Shown piece by piece: positions 1 through 11,080 of a stretch of DNA of 64,000 bases. The stretch's first letter is position 1. Every line of letters begins with the position of its first letter. A program made the translations under genes and the position numbers. The stretch is from NCBI RefSeq assembly GCF_014701095.1, contig NZ_AP023439.1, positions 3,584,001 to 3,648,000 of the forward strand, in the 5' to 3' direction. The DNA is from Streptomyces tuirus (GTDB taxonomy: Bacteria > Actinomycetota > Actinomycetes > Streptomycetales > Streptomycetaceae). Below the pieces are notes generated by a model. It was not told the origin of the DNA and ran no database searches. It was given only the letters and a program-made list of their open reading frames with translations.

Positions 1-2
1 TC

Positions 3-986
3 GGAATCGCCGAGCTCGGACCCGACCGCGAGGGCGTCGACGCCGCCGCCGGTGGCGTCTTCGGAGTGATCCTGATCTTCGGGCCCGGCATCATCGCGCT
101 CGGCGTCCGCTCCCGGCGGCGCGCGTTCGGCATCGCGGGGGGCTTCGCGGCGGGCACGTGGGTCATGGCGTTCTCGCTCGGCGCCTCCGCGCTCACGGCA
201 CTCATCACATCTCTGATCGTGCTGATCGGCGGCGTGTTCATCGCCTTCACGGCCGTCTTCTCGGTGTGGCTGCTCAATTCCGTCTACGAACTCGACGAGG
301 CCCGTGAGGCCCGGGCCCGGCTCGCCGTCGCCGAGGAGCGGCTGAGGTTCGGGCGGGATCTGCACGACGTCATGGGGCGCAACCTCGCCGTGATCGCGCT
401 GAAGAGCGAGCTGGCCGTGCAGCTGGCCCAGCGGGGGCGGCCCGAGGCCGTGACGCAGATGGTCGAGGTGCAGCGGCTCGCGCAGGAGTCGCAGCGGGAG
501 GTGCGGGAGGTCGTGCGCGGCTACCGGGAGGCCGACCTCGGTTCGGAACTCGCCGGGGCGCAAGGGGTGCTGGCGGCGGCCGGCATCGACTGCACGGTCG
601 GCGGGGCGACGGCGGCCGGATTGCCGACCGCCGTGCAGTCCGCCCTGGGGTGGGTGGTGCGGGAGGCCGCGACGAACGTCCTGCGGCACGGGGACGCGCG
701 GCGGTGTGCGGTGCGCTTGCAGGTGCTGGAGGGGCGGGTGGTGTTGTCCGTGGAGAACGACGGGGTGAGCGAGGCGGGGACGGAGTCCAAGGCCGGGCCC
801 TCCGGCACGGGGCTCGCCGGGCTGCGGGAACGGCTGGCGGAGATCGACGGGACCCTGGAGGCCGGGCCCGCGGGCCAAGGACTGTTCCGGCTGACGGCGG
901 AGATTCCGCTGCCGTCGCGGCCCGGGTCTTCCGAGGCCGTCCCCGCCGCCGTCGCCGCGCGTGCGGTGAGCGAGGTCACGCCATGA
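3..986 (+). CDS. Sensor histidine kinase, NarL/DesK type, 5'-truncated
   Basis: The reading frame is open from base 3, so the true start lies before the window. The visible 327 residues hold at least two or three hydrophobic membrane segments, a short coiled linker rich in Ala, Arg and Glu, and a HisKA_3 dimerisation helix with the phospho-acceptor histidine in GRDLHDVMGR. A HATPase_c domain follows, with an N-box (REAATNVLRHG) and a GTGLAGLRERL G-box. It should autophosphorylate and pass phosphate to the response regulator whose ATG overlaps its stop codon (ATGA). The signal sensed is unknown. The family assignment is firm; the missing N-terminus limits anything more. Confidence 0.93.
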   Translation, partial: GIAELGPDREGVDAAAGGVFGVILIFGPGIIALGVRSRRRAFGIAGGFAAGTWVMAFSLGASALTALITSLIVLIGGVFIAFTAVFSVWLLNSVYELDEAREARARLAVAEERLRFGRDLHDVMGRNLAVIALKSELAVQLAQRGRPEAVTQMVEVQRLAQESQREVREVVRGYREADLGSELAGAQGVLAAAGIDCTVGGATAAGLPTAVQSALGWVVREAATNVLRHGDARRCAVRLQVLEGRVVLSVENDGVSEAGTESKAGPSGTGLAGLRERLAEIDGTLEAGPAGQGLFRLTAEIPLPSRPGSSEAVPAAVAARAVSEVTP

Positions 987-1603
987 CGGCCATGGAACCC
1001 GTGCGGCTGCTGCTCGCCGACGACGAGCACCTCATCCGCGGAGCGCTCGCCGCGCTGCTGTCGCTGGAGGACGACCTCGTCGTCGTCGCCGAGGCGGCGA
1101 CCGGGCCCGAGGCGCTGGCGATGGCCCGGGCGCACAAACCCGATGTCGCCGTGCTGGATCTCCAGATGCCCGGCGCCGACGGTGTGAAGGTCGCCACATC
1201 CCTGCGGACCGAACTGCCCGGCTGCAAGGTGCTCATCGTGACCAGTCACGGACGGCCCGGGCATCTGAAGCGGGCGCTGGCGGCCGGAGTGCGGGGGTTC
1301 GTGCCGAAGACCGTGAGCGCGCAGCGGCTCGCGGAGCTCATCCGGACGGTGCACGCCGGGAACCGTTACGTCGACCCGGAGTTGGCCGCCGACGCGATCG
1401 CCGCCGGGGACTCGCCGCTGACCGCGCGGGAGGCCGAGGTCCTGGAACTCGCCGCCGACGGTGCGCCCGTCGCGGAGATCGCCGAGCGGGCCGCGCTGTC
1501 GCAGGGGACCGTGCGGAACTATCTGTCGTCGGCCGTCTCGAAACTCGGTGCCGAGAACCGGCATGCGGCGGTACGGCTCGCACGGGAGCGAGGTTGGGTA
1601 TAG
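983..1603 (+). CDS. Response regulator, NarL/FixJ (LuxR-HTH) family
   Basis: A 206-residue protein with a receiver domain (acidic pocket LLADDE; phospho-acceptor about D59 in VLDLQMPG; conserved Lys in FVPK) and a C-terminal LuxR-type helix-turn-helix (LTAREAEVLELAADG ... GTVRNYLSSAVSKL). Its ATG overlaps the stop of the kinase upstream, so the two are translationally coupled and form a cognate pair. Length and domain order are normal for DesR/NarL-like regulators. Targets cannot be read from the sequence. Confidence 0.94.
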   Translation: MTAMEPVRLLLADDEHLIRGALAALLSLEDDLVVVAEAATGPEALAMARAHKPDVAVLDLQMPGADGVKVATSLRTELPGCKVLIVTSHGRPGHLKRALAAGVRGFVPKTVSAQRLAELIRTVHAGNRYVDPELAADAIAAGDSPLTAREAEVLELAADGAPVAEIAERAALSQGTVRNYLSSAVSKLGAENRHAAVRLARERGWV

Positions 1604-1625
1604 TGGTTCTCGCGCCACGGCGCAT

Positions 1626-1698
1626 GCGAACGTAGCTCAGTTGGTAGAGCGCAACCTTGCCAAGGTTGAGGTCGCGAGTTCGAACCTCGTCGTTCGCT
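1626..1698 (+). tRNA. tRNA-Gly (anticodon GCC)
   Basis: A complete cloverleaf: acceptor stem GCGAACG pairs with CGTTCGC, the anticodon loop is TTGCCAA (GCC), and the T-loop is TTCGAAC. CCA is encoded directly after it at 1699-1701. A strong hairpin terminator follows at once. Confidence 0.96.
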
Positions 1699-1705
1699 CC
1701 ATCGA

Positions 1706-1734
1706 GAAGCCCCCCGGCTCCGCCGGGGGGCTTC
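1706..1734. terminator. Bidirectional hairpin terminator between tRNA-Gly and purC
   Basis: A 12-bp GC-rich inverted repeat (GAAGCCCCCCGG and its complement) with a 5-base loop lies between convergent tRNA-Gly and purC, so it can end transcripts from both sides. No clear U-tract is present on the plus strand, as is common in Streptomyces. Confidence 0.8.
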
Positions 1735-1742
1735 TTCGTGTC

Positions 1743-2642
1743 CTACGACCAGCTCGTGCCGGTCAGGCGCTCGTACGCCTCGACGTACTTGGCGCGGGTG
1801 GCGTCGACGACCTGCTGGGGCAGGGCCGGCGGCGGCTGCTCGCTCTTGCGGTCCCAGCCGGACTCCGCCGAGGTCAGCCAGTCCCGGACGAACTGCTTGT
1901 CGTACGACGGCTGCGCCCGGCCCGGCTGCCACTGGTCGGCCGGCCAGAAGCGGGAGGAGTCCGCCGTGAGGACCTCGTCGGCGAGGACCAGATCGTCGCC
2001 CTCGAAGCCGAACTCGAACTTCGTGTCGGCGAGGATGATGCCCCGCTCCCGGGCGATGTCCCGGCCCCGGGAGTAGACGGCGAGGGTCGCCTGGCGCAGC
2101 CGGGCCGCGGTGTCCGCGCCGACCTGGCGGGCGACCTCCTCGTAGGAGACGTTCTCGTCGTGCTCGCCGACTTCGGCCTTGGTCGCCGGGGTGAAGATCG
2201 GGGCGGGCAGTTCACTGCCGTCGCTCAGGCCCTCCGGCAGGGCGAGACCGCAGACCGTGCGGGTCTCGTTGTACTCGGCGTGGCCCGAGCCGGTGAGGTA
2301 GCCGCGGGCCACGCACTCCACCGGGACCATCTGCAGCGACTTGCAGATCAGCGTGCGGCCCGCCCACTCGGCGGGGGCGCCGTCGGGCAGTTCCGTGCCC
2401 AGCACGTGGTTCGGGACCAGGTCGGCCAGCCGCTCGAACCACCACAGGGACAGCTGCGTGAGGATCCGGCCCTTGTCGGGGATCTCGGTCGGCAGCACCC
2501 AGTCGTAGGCGGAGATGCGGTCGCTGGCGACCATCACGAGGTCGCCCGCCTCGTTCCGGTACAGCTCGCGCACCTTGCCGGTGTGCAGATGCACCAGGCC
2601 CGGAACCTGGATCGGCTCGGGCTTTGCGACGAATCCGGACAC
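1743..2642 (-). CDS. purC: Phosphoribosylaminoimidazole-succinocarboxamide synthase (SAICAR synthase)
   Basis: A 299-residue cytoplasmic enzyme that joins CAIR and aspartate using ATP in de novo purine synthesis. The sequence has the family signatures: the N-terminal phosphate/ATP region GKVRELY, ASDRISAYDWVLP, the VECVARGYLTGSG motif and LADTKFEFGF. Length matches actinobacterial PurC. It is monocistronic here, but purD lies about 4 kb downstream on the same strand. No purine riboswitch is apparent in front of it. Confidence 0.97.
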   Translation of the reverse strand: MSGFVAKPEPIQVPGLVHLHTGKVRELYRNEAGDLVMVASDRISAYDWVLPTEIPDKGRILTQLSLWWFERLADLVPNHVLGTELPDGAPAEWAGRTLICKSLQMVPVECVARGYLTGSGHAEYNETRTVCGLALPEGLSDGSELPAPIFTPATKAEVGEHDENVSYEEVARQVGADTAARLRQATLAVYSRGRDIARERGIILADTKFEFGFEGDDLVLADEVLTADSSRFWPADQWQPGRAQPSYDKQFVRDWLTSAESGWDRKSEQPPPALPQQVVDATRAKYVEAYERLTGTSWS

Positions 2643-2710
2643 GGTTCCTCCCCGTGGTTCTGTCCAATGGCTCGATTCTCCCGTACCCGGGCATGATCAC
2701 GGACAGTGGG

Positions 2711-4186
2711 TCAGTCGCGTTTGCAGATGCGGTCCAGGAGATTGGCCGTGGCCCGCTGGACACGGCCGTCGACGTGGCCCGGGCGGTCCAGGGCCGGTGA
2801 CCAGGCGAACGTTCCGGACGCGAAGACCCAGGCGCCGGAGGGAGCGCGGTACAGGGACGTCTCCTGGTGGCGGAGGACGCCCTCCTTGTCGGTGTACGGG
2901 GAGTGGGCGAGCAGCATGCGCTCCTCGTGCTCCGGCAGCGGGGTGCGCGGGAAGTAGCGGTCGGCCTCGCCCGCCACCAGGTTCTCGATCTCGTCGCCCT
3001 CGTGCGCCCCGGTCGCCTCCCACAGCCAGTGCCCGGCATTGCGCACGATCAGCGGGTGCGGCTCGGGGACGGGCCCTGCGTACTGGATGCCCAGGAGCTG
3101 CTGCTCCGCGCGGTCGATCTCCCGCCACAGCACCGGCTTGCCCGGGCCGCGGCGCTTGCGGCAGGTCAGCAGCCGGGCGGGCACGCCGGACGGGGAGGGG
3201 CCCAGCTCCACCTGCCAGTACATGGAGTTTGCGGAGAGGAAGACCAGCGAGGTGCCGGCGTCACGGCCGCGCTCCACGGTGGCGCGCATGGCGGCCGACC
3301 AGTACTCGTCGTGGCCCGGGAAGACCAGGCCGCGGTAGCGCGTGGGGTCCACGCGGCCCGCGTGCAGATCGCTGGCGTCGGCGTAGGCGACGTCGTAGCC
3401 GTAGCGCTCGGCCCAGCGGATGAAGTCGTAGGCGTGGCCGACGTGCAAGGGGAGGCCCGCGCCCGCGTACGGGCGGTCGAAGGAGACCGTCGTGGCGGCC
3501 TCGGACTCGCCGAGCAGCCGGCCCTTCTCGTCCCAGGCGTGGTAGAGGCTGGCGCCGGTGCGGCCGTCCTCCGGGTAGAGGTTGTACGCCTGCCAGGTGA
3601 TGTCGGGCAGCACGAGCAGCAGGTCGGCGGGCTGGTCGTGGCGGACGGTGAAGGGGACGTGGGAGCGGTAGCCGTCGGCGGTGGTGAGGACGGCGACGTA
3701 CGCGCCGATGTTCCAGTACGAGGGGACCTGGAGGCGCCAGGACAGCCACCAGTGGTGGCAGGAGACCGTACGGTCCGCGGCGAGCGGCGCGGGCTGGACG
3801 ATGCCGGACAGCCGCGGGCTGGTGGTGATCTTCGCGGCGCCGTCACCGCCGTAGTGGCCGATGCGGTAGATGTCGACGGCGAACTGCTGCGGCGGGTCGA
3901 CGGTGATGTGGAAGTCGATGGCCTCGCCGGGGGCGACCGCGCCGGTGGAGGTGAAGCCCTTGATCTGGCGGTTGACGTCGTCGGCCGCGCGGGGGCCGCC
4001 CGAGCGGCCGCCCTTCTTCGGCGGGTCCGTCGCGTCCTGGTCCACGTACCAGGGGACGACCTGGCCCGAGTGGTCGAAATACGTCACGTTGCCCCGCAGC
4101 CACGGAACGGGCCCCTGCCCGAAGGGATCCGTCACGGCGTGCGCAAGCGCTCCCGACTCCCAGCGGCGGATCTGCTCCGAGCCCAT
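2711..4186 (-). CDS. N,N-dimethylformamidase beta-subunit-like protein
   Basis: A 491-residue protein that resembles the C-terminal part of the large (beta) subunit of N,N-dimethylformamidase. Visible landmarks are a beta-rich N-terminal half (HITVDPPQQFAVDIYRIGHY) and a glutamine-amidotransferase-like half with LVFPGHDEYWS and SLVFLSANSMYW. The ATG at 4186 has a good GGGGAGGGG ribosome site 8 bases upstream. No signal peptide is seen. No small alpha subunit is adjacent, so dimethylformamide hydrolysis should not be assumed; many Streptomyces carry such orphan paralogues of unknown substrate. Confidence 0.75.
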   Translation of the reverse strand: MGSEQIRRWESGALAHAVTDPFGQGPVPWLRGNVTYFDHSGQVVPWYVDQDATDPPKKGGRSGGPRAADDVNRQIKGFTSTGAVAPGEAIDFHITVDPPQQFAVDIYRIGHYGGDGAAKITTSPRLSGIVQPAPLAADRTVSCHHWWLSWRLQVPSYWNIGAYVAVLTTADGYRSHVPFTVRHDQPADLLLVLPDITWQAYNLYPEDGRTGASLYHAWDEKGRLLGESEAATTVSFDRPYAGAGLPLHVGHAYDFIRWAERYGYDVAYADASDLHAGRVDPTRYRGLVFPGHDEYWSAAMRATVERGRDAGTSLVFLSANSMYWQVELGPSPSGVPARLLTCRKRRGPGKPVLWREIDRAEQQLLGIQYAGPVPEPHPLIVRNAGHWLWEATGAHEGDEIENLVAGEADRYFPRTPLPEHEERMLLAHSPYTDKEGVLRHQETSLYRAPSGAWVFASGTFAWSPALDRPGHVDGRVQRATANLLDRICKRD

Positions 4187-4227
4187 GGTTCTTCCCCTCC
4201 CCTGTGCCCCCGTGGTGGTGCCTGCTC

Positions 4228-4319
4228 GTGTGGTGTGTGCGGTGCCTCTGCGGTGCGCGGTGCTGGCGGTGCCTCTGCGGTGTGTGCGGCGTTCGGCTGT
4301 GTGTGCGGCGTTCTGCGGT
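4228..4319. repeat. Degenerate GTGCGGTGCCTCTGCGG repeats in intergenic gap
   Basis: The 277-base gap between two minus-strand genes (4187-4463) contains an imperfect array of TGCGGTGCCTCTGCGG and TGTGTGCGGCGTTC units, each present two or more times. No gene is apparent. The gap should also hold the promoter of the dimethylformamidase-like gene. Confidence 0.6.
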
Positions 4320-4463
4320 CGGTGTGACGCGGGCGTGCCTATGTGCTTGTCGTATGTCGCAAGCCCTTGCCATACACGAACGGTCCAAGCACATCACATA
4401 ACGCGCGCACTTCGTCACTGCTCGTTTTGAATTGGCCAGAACCGGAAGCTCGTACTCCGGTGT

Positions 4464-6330
4464 TCAGCCGAGGCGGACCGGCTTCTCCGGGCGTATGCCG
4501 AGCTGGGACAGCCAGACCCGCAGGGGCGTCGCGTCGCCGTCCTCGATGAGGGTGAGGACCTTGGGCGCCAGGTCGGCCGTGCGCTCACCGTCGATCAGGA
4601 GGGTCGGGCCGTCCAGCCAGTCCAGGCCCGGGGTCGCACCGGCGGTGTCCATCGCGGCGCAGCAGACCATCGCGGTGAGGTGGTCGGCGAGCAGCTCCCT
4701 GGCCGTGCGCGGGGGCTGGAGGGGGAAGAGGGGGAGGGCCCGGTCGTCCCAGAGCGCCGCGGGGTCGGGGGTCGGGGAGGCGGGTGAGGGGGCCGCGGGG
4801 GAGGGGGCGGCCTCCTCGCGGGCCAGTTCGGCGCTGAGGCGGGCCGCGAGGGTGGCGCTGGGGGCCGTCGTACCGGCGAGGTCCTCGTCGTCGAGGGCGT
4901 CCGGTCTGCCGGGGGGCGGGCCGGCGGCTTCGCGCGGTGCGGGGTCCGGCATGTCCGGCCCGAGGCCGGTGGAGCCCGCTGTGTCCGGCCCGAGGCCGGT
5001 GGGGCCTGCTGCTGGATCGGTCGCTCCGGTGGTACCGGCCGTCCACGCCCGACCGGTGTCCGTCGAGGACGCGGGACAGGGTCGGGGCGACGGTGGCGGG
5101 AGCCGTGGGGCCGGTGGCGGGGCGGACGCCCATCGCGTCCAGGACGCGGTGGAGGCGGGCCGCGTCGAGGCGCCACTTGCGGTCCACGACCTCGTCCGGG
5201 TACTCGCTCCAGTCCACCGGCGACCAGTCGGGGCTGGGCCCTGCGGGGCCGCCGTGGAAGAGGCGGGCGGCGAGGAGGGAGGCGGCCTCGTCGACCGTGC
5301 CCGGCTCCTCCAGAAGATCGCAGGCGGGCCGCTCGCCGAGCCGGGACGCGAATCCCTCGGCCAGGCGGTCGCGCCGGGACAGCTCCGTGAGCGCCGCGAC
5401 CACACCGGCGTCCAGCCGGGACGGCCAGCGGCCCATCCGCCAGGCGGGCAGTGCGACCCGGGTCAGCAGCCGGTCCCAGCCCGCGTACGCCAGGCCCACC
5501 TGCTCCTGCGCGACGATCCGCAGCCCGTAGTCCACAGCCTGTGCACGCTCCGCCGCCGCGGCCGCCACGCCCCGCTCCAGCTCGGCGGCATGGACCCGGC
5601 AGCTGCGCAGCAGGAGCCGGGCGACCCACCCGACCCCGGCGAGCACCGCCCGCGACACCGGGTCACGCCGGGGCTCCGAGGCCACGGCCACCGCGGCGTC
5701 CAGGCCCCGGACGAAACGCCGGGCCGCGGCTATGTCCGGGTGGGCCGAGGGGCCCGTACCGGCGATGACGGGGGCGAGGACCGCGCGCAGCTCGCCGACC
5801 CGCATCCACCACAGGAACGGGGAGCCGATGACCAGGACCGGTGCCACGGGATGCCGGCGCTGCGCCTGCTTGCCCGCTCCCGCGATGTCGCCGTGCTCCT
5901 CGGCCGGGGGCGGTGCGTGGGCCGGGTGGGTGCGGTCCTCAAGCCAGCTGTCGCAGTCCGGGGTGAGCGCTATCGCGGAGGGCGCGGGGACGTCGAGGCG
6001 GTCGGCGAGATCACGGACCATCCGGTACAGGTCCGGAGCCGCCTCCTCGGTGACCGGGACGGTCGGGCTCATGGCGGGCCGGGCCCGGGCGACGACCAGG
6101 GCGATCCCGGCGGCGGCCAGCAGCACCAGGACCGCGAACGGCGTCAGCACCCAGCGGGCCGCGTCCCAGACGGGGCCCTCGATGCGGTCGCCGACCGCGC
6201 CCGCGAGCAGGATCACGGCGACGGCGGCCGGCAGCAGGGCGACGGCCAGGGCACGGCCGCGGATGCGCAGCACGGCCAGGGCCCGTGCTCGCGCGGCCTG
6301 CGCGCCTGCTTCCACACCCATTCCGGTCAC
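4464..6330 (-). pseudogene. M48-peptidase-like membrane protein with a frameshift and no HExxH
   Basis: Two minus-strand frames make one protein. The first runs from GTG 6330 (GGAGG 12 bases upstream; ATG 6321 is an alternative) through two hydrophobic segments and a soluble domain. Near 5040-5060 coding character moves by one base into a second frame that continues to the TGA at 4464. The N-terminal part looks like an M48 metallopeptidase scaffold (DLADRLDVPAPSAIALT; SPFLWWMRVGELRAVLAP), but where HELGH is expected the sequence reads PVIAG, so the zinc site is missing. The C-terminal part past the shift still shows a normal coding pattern. The shift may be a sequencing indel, a recent mutation or, less likely, programmed. 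Without it the product would be about 620 residues. Confidence 0.75.
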
Positions 6331-6610
6331 GACCGACCTCACCCCCTCCCCGTTGACCCGACGCTGCCCTTGCTCACTCCCCCACTGTGGCACCCGTCAC
6401 TGACATCGCAATGCCGGTGGGCCAAGTGCCGGAACGCTTGCGCCGCACCCTAGTTGGGGCTCCGCCCCCCGTCAGCCGGATAGGGCATCGGTCACTCGAT
6501 GGAATGGCTTTGGGGAGAGGTGGATGACGGAAAACGAGCGTCCGGCTCCCGCCGCTCCCGCCTCTTGCCTCCCGCCTCTCGCCTACGGGCCCCGCCCCCT
6601 CACATGCTTC

Positions 6611-6642
6611 AGGCCCCGGATCCTGAGACGGGTCCGGGGCCT
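6611..6642 (-). terminator. Hairpin terminator downstream of purD
   Basis: A perfect 10-bp stem AGGCCCCGGA / TCCGGGGCCT with a 12-base loop sits about 80 bases past the purD stop codon, in the gap that also precedes the M48-like gene. Confidence 0.75.
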
Positions 6643-6720
6643 GGGGGGGGCATCGGCGGCGGGGTGGTTTCACTCCGGCCGCCCGAGCGAGGGGGCCTTA
6701 CGGGGGCCCTGCGGGGGGCT

Positions 6721-7971
<1,251 letters not shown>

Positions 7972-8090
7972 AGGGGTCAGCCTAACGGGAGGCGCCGGGT
8001 TCCCTTTGTGCGGGCTTCCGAAGGGAGGGGGGATCTTGAGCTGGATGTTCCTCCAAGAGGGGTCCGGTGTTGCTCGCGGTTCCGTGTGGG

Positions 8091-10565
8091 CTATTCGTTC
8101 GTGAACTCCTCGACCACCGTCGCCCCCAGCTCCCGGACGATCAGCTCCTGGCCTGAGAGGGCCGACTCGTCCAGGTCGGGGTCGTCGTCCTCGGGGATGT
8201 CCTCCTCGACCGAGACGTGGCGCGGCGGTGGGGCGGAGGGCTGGGGGACGGAAGCGGTCGGTGCCGGGGCCGGGGTGGAGGCCGGGGCGGGGCTGCTCGA
8301 CTGCTGGGTGGGAGCGGCCGGGGGCGCCGACTGGGGCGGGGCAGGGCGCTGGGCCGTGGCCGTACCGCCGCCCGCGTTGTAGCCGCCGCCACCGCCGGGG
8401 TTGTAGCCGCCACCGCCACCCCCGCCGAACCCGGAGGGGCCGCCCGGCGCCGGTGGCGCGGAGCCGCCCGAGGGGTCGACGATCGCCTCGATCTTCCACT
8501 GCACGTTGAACTGCTCGCCCAGCGCCTGCCGCAGTACGTCCTCGCTGCCGCTGCTCAGGAAGTTGTCCCGCGCGCCCGCGTTGACGAAGCCCAGCTGGAG
8601 GGTCGTGCCGTCGAAGCCGGCCACCTGGGCGTTCTGGCTGAGCAGGATCCAGGTGAAGCGCCGGCGGTTCTTGACCGCGTCCAGGATGTTCGGCCAGAGC
8701 ATGCGGGGGTCGAGGCCGCCGCCGCCCGAGGCAGCAGAGGCAGGGGCGGGTGCGGCCTGCGCGGGAGCCGGGGGCTGGGCCGCCGGTGGGGTGCTGGGCG
8801 CGGGCGTGCTCGTCGGCGGGGTGTGCGCCGGTGGGGTGTTCGAGGCCGGCGCGACCGGGGCGGCCGTGGGCCAGCCGCCGGGGCGACGGCCGCCGCTGCC
8901 GGCGGAGGCGGCGGTGGGCCAGGCGCCCGGGGCGGCCGGGGCGGACTGGGGCTGTCCGCCCGGGGCCGGGGTGGAGGCGGCGGGCGGGGCCTCGGTGGGA
9001 GCGCCCGGACCGCCGGGGGCACCAGGTCCGGCCTGCGAGCCGGGGGCAGGGGCATGAGCCGGGGGCGCGGCCGGTGCGGTCGGCGTCGCGCCGTGGCCCG
9101 GTGCGGGCTGCGGCGCACCCTGGCCCGCCGCCGAAGGGGCGGAGCCGGCCGCGGCCGGCGCAGGGCCGACGCCACCGGCGCCGTGTGCGGCACCGCCGTT
9201 GCCGGGTCCTCCTTGTCCTGGTCCTGCTCCTGCTCCTGTTCCTCCTCCGGACGCCCGGACGGCAGCGCGGGCCGCGGCCGGGCCGCCGGCCGGTGGCACG
9301 GCGCCGCCGCCACCCGCCTGGACGGGGGCAGCCGCCGCTCCCCCATGGCCCTCGGGCCCGGGGGCGTATCCCATGGCGGGCATGCCGGCGGGGCCCGCGG
9401 AGTAGTTCCCGCCGCGCTCGATCCGGTCGAGGCGGGCCATCACGGACCGCTCGTCGCCGTAGGCGGCGGGGAGCAGCACGCGAGCGCAGATCAGTTCGAG
9501 CTGGAGACGGGGCGAGTTGGCGCCGCGCATCTCCGTCAGGCCCTCGTTGACGAGGTCGGCGGCGCGGCTCAGCTCGGCGGGGCCGAAGGTGCCGGCCTGG
9601 GCCTGCATGCGCTCGATCACATCGGCGGGGGCGTCGATGAGCCCCTTCTCGGCCGCGTCCGGGACGGCGGCGAGGATCACCAGGTCACGCAGCCGCTCCA
9701 GGAGGTCGGCGACGAAACGCCGGGGGTCGTTGCCGCCTTCGATCACGCGGTCGACGACCTCGAAGGCCGCGGCTCCGTCGCCGGTGGCGAAGGCCTCGAC
9801 GACGGAGTCGAGCAGGGAGCCGTCGGTGTACCCGAGCAGGGCGGTGGCCATGGCGTACGTCACACCGTCGGCCGTGGCGCCGGCGAGGAGCTGGTCCATG
9901 ACGGACATGGAGTCACGCACGGACCCGCCGCCGGCGCGTACGACGAGCGGGAGCACGCCCTCCGCGACCGGGATGGTCTCCTTCTGGCAGACCTGCCCGA
10001 GATACTCCCGGAGGGTGCCGGGGGGCACGAGCCGGAAGGGGTAGTGGTGGGTCCGGGACCGGATCGTCCCGATGACCTTCTCGGGCTCGGTGGTCGCGAA
10101 GATGAACTTGAGATGCTCCGGCGGCTCCTCGACGACCTTCAGCAGCGCGTTGAAGCCGGCCGACGTGACCATGTGGGCCTCGTCGATGATGTAGATCTTG
10201 TACCGGCTGCGGGCGGGCCCGAAGAAGGCCTTCTCCCGCAGGTCACGGGCGTCGTCCACGCCTCCGTGCGAAGCGGCGTCGATCTCGATGACGTCGATGG
10301 AACCGGGGCCGTTGCGCGCGAGGTCCTGGCAGGACTGGCACTCCCCGCAGGGTGTCGGCGTGGGCCCCTGCTCGCAGTTCAGGCAACGGGCGAGGATGCG
10401 GGCGCTGGTCGTCTTGCCGCAGCCGCGCGGCCCGCTGAACAGGTACGCGTGGTTGACCCGGTTGTTCCGCAGCGCCTGCTGCAGCGGGTCGGTGACATGC
10501 TCCTGCCCGATGACCTCGGCGAAGGTCTCCGGGCGGTAGCGGCGGTACAGAGCGAGAGACGACAC
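8091..10565 (-). CDS. dnaX: DNA polymerase III subunit tau/gamma (clamp loader)
   Basis: Start chosen at GTG 10565 ([15 protein letters not shown], the conserved DnaX N-terminus), giving 824 residues. Landmarks: Walker [11 protein letters not shown], a four-cysteine zinc module (CLNC ... CGEC ... C), Walker B IIDEAHM, sensor 1 FATTEPEKV, and the clamp-loader collar domain. About 200 residues of Ala/Pro/Gly linker follow, then a tau-type domain ([18 protein letters not shown]), a glycine-rich stretch and an acidic tail. It loads the sliding clamp and tethers polymerase. The long low-complexity linker is typical of Streptomyces. The small SRP RNA gene lies just upstream on the same strand. Confidence 0.96.
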   Translation of the reverse strand: MSSLALYRRYRPETFAEVIGQEHVTDPLQQALRNNRVNHAYLFSGPRGCGKTTSARILARCLNCEQGPTPTPCGECQSCQDLARNGPGSIDVIEIDAASHGGVDDARDLREKAFFGPARSRYKIYIIDEAHMVTSAGFNALLKVVEEPPEHLKFIFATTEPEKVIGTIRSRTHHYPFRLVPPGTLREYLGQVCQKETIPVAEGVLPLVVRAGGGSVRDSMSVMDQLLAGATADGVTYAMATALLGYTDGSLLDSVVEAFATGDGAAAFEVVDRVIEGGNDPRRFVADLLERLRDLVILAAVPDAAEKGLIDAPADVIERMQAQAGTFGPAELSRAADLVNEGLTEMRGANSPRLQLELICARVLLPAAYGDERSVMARLDRIERGGNYSAGPAGMPAMGYAPGPEGHGGAAAAPVQAGGGGAVPPAGGPAAARAAVRASGGGTGAGAGPGQGGPGNGGAAHGAGGVGPAPAAAGSAPSAAGQGAPQPAPGHGATPTAPAAPPAHAPAPGSQAGPGAPGGPGAPTEAPPAASTPAPGGQPQSAPAAPGAWPTAASAGSGGRRPGGWPTAAPVAPASNTPPAHTPPTSTPAPSTPPAAQPPAPAQAAPAPASAASGGGGLDPRMLWPNILDAVKNRRRFTWILLSQNAQVAGFDGTTLQLGFVNAGARDNFLSSGSEDVLRQALGEQFNVQWKIEAIVDPSGGSAPPAPGGPSGFGGGGGGGYNPGGGGGYNAGGGTATAQRPAPPQSAPPAAPTQQSSSPAPASTPAPAPTASVPQPSAPPPRHVSVEEDIPEDDDPDLDESALSGQELIVRELGATVVEEFTNE

Positions 10566-10643
10566 GCATACGAGGTTATAGGCGCCCACTGACATCCGGC
10601 CCGGCCCGGGCCCGGCCGGAAGATCCCGTACCGGAACGCAGAC

Positions 10644-10729
10644 GCCCCTCACGCACCCGCCAGAGCCAACCTACCCTTGCTGCCTTCCGGCCCTGGGGGA
10701 GTTCAGTCAGATAGCGCCGCGTGAGGGGC
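10644..10729 (-). ncRNA. ffs: Bacterial small SRP RNA (4.5S-like)
   Basis: Read on the minus strand, the ends pair (GCCCCTCACGC with GCGTGAGGGGC) and the apical part contains the invariant domain-IV loop GGCCGGAAGGCAGCAAGG, which binds Ffh. The length of about 86 nt and the position just upstream of dnaX fit the Streptomyces scr RNA. It works with Ffh and FtsY in co-translational membrane targeting. Confidence 0.95.
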
Positions 10730-10804
10730 TGCGCCAAGGCTACCTGATGTCGGCAGCGGGAACGAGTTCGCGAGCACTCCTCAACGTCTTGTATTGTTTG
10801 CGGC

Positions 10805-10889
10805 GGAGGATTCGCCTAGAGGCCTAGGGCGCACGCTTGGAAAGCGTGTTGGGGGCAACCCCTCACGAGTTCGAATCTCGTATCCTCCG
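10805..10889 (+). tRNA. tRNA-Ser (anticodon GGA)
   Basis: A class II tRNA with acceptor GGAGGAT / ATCCTCC, a long variable arm (TGGGGGCAACCCCT region), anticodon loop TTGGAAA (GGA) and T-loop TTCGAAT. CCA is encoded at 10890-10892. Confidence 0.96.
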
Positions 10890-10911
10890 CCAGTGCCTCA
10901 CCGGGCACGAT

Positions 10912-10949
10912 GTCGAAGGGCCCCACCGTTCGCGGTGGGGCCCTTCGAC
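10912..10949 (+). terminator. Terminator after tRNA-Ser(GGA)
   Basis: A 16-bp stem GTCGAAGGGCCCCACC with its complement and a short loop, 20 bases downstream of the tRNA. Confidence 0.85.
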
Positions 10950-11080
10950 GTTGTCCGTCTCAGTTGGTTTCCGGGAGCTCCCACAGCGCGTCGCCGACCT
11001 GCTGCGCGACCTTGCGGAGCATGGTCCCCGTCCGATCTCAGGTCCTGCCACCGGAGCGTACGGGTGCCTACGATCGCGCG

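Noticed and set aside
2560..2700. Purine riboswitch upstream of purC
   Set aside because: No conserved three-way junction or loop sequences are visible in the short upstream region.
8217..10592. A 791-residue plus-strand frame
   Set aside because: Antisense to dnaX; extreme Gly/Arg content from the dnaX linker.
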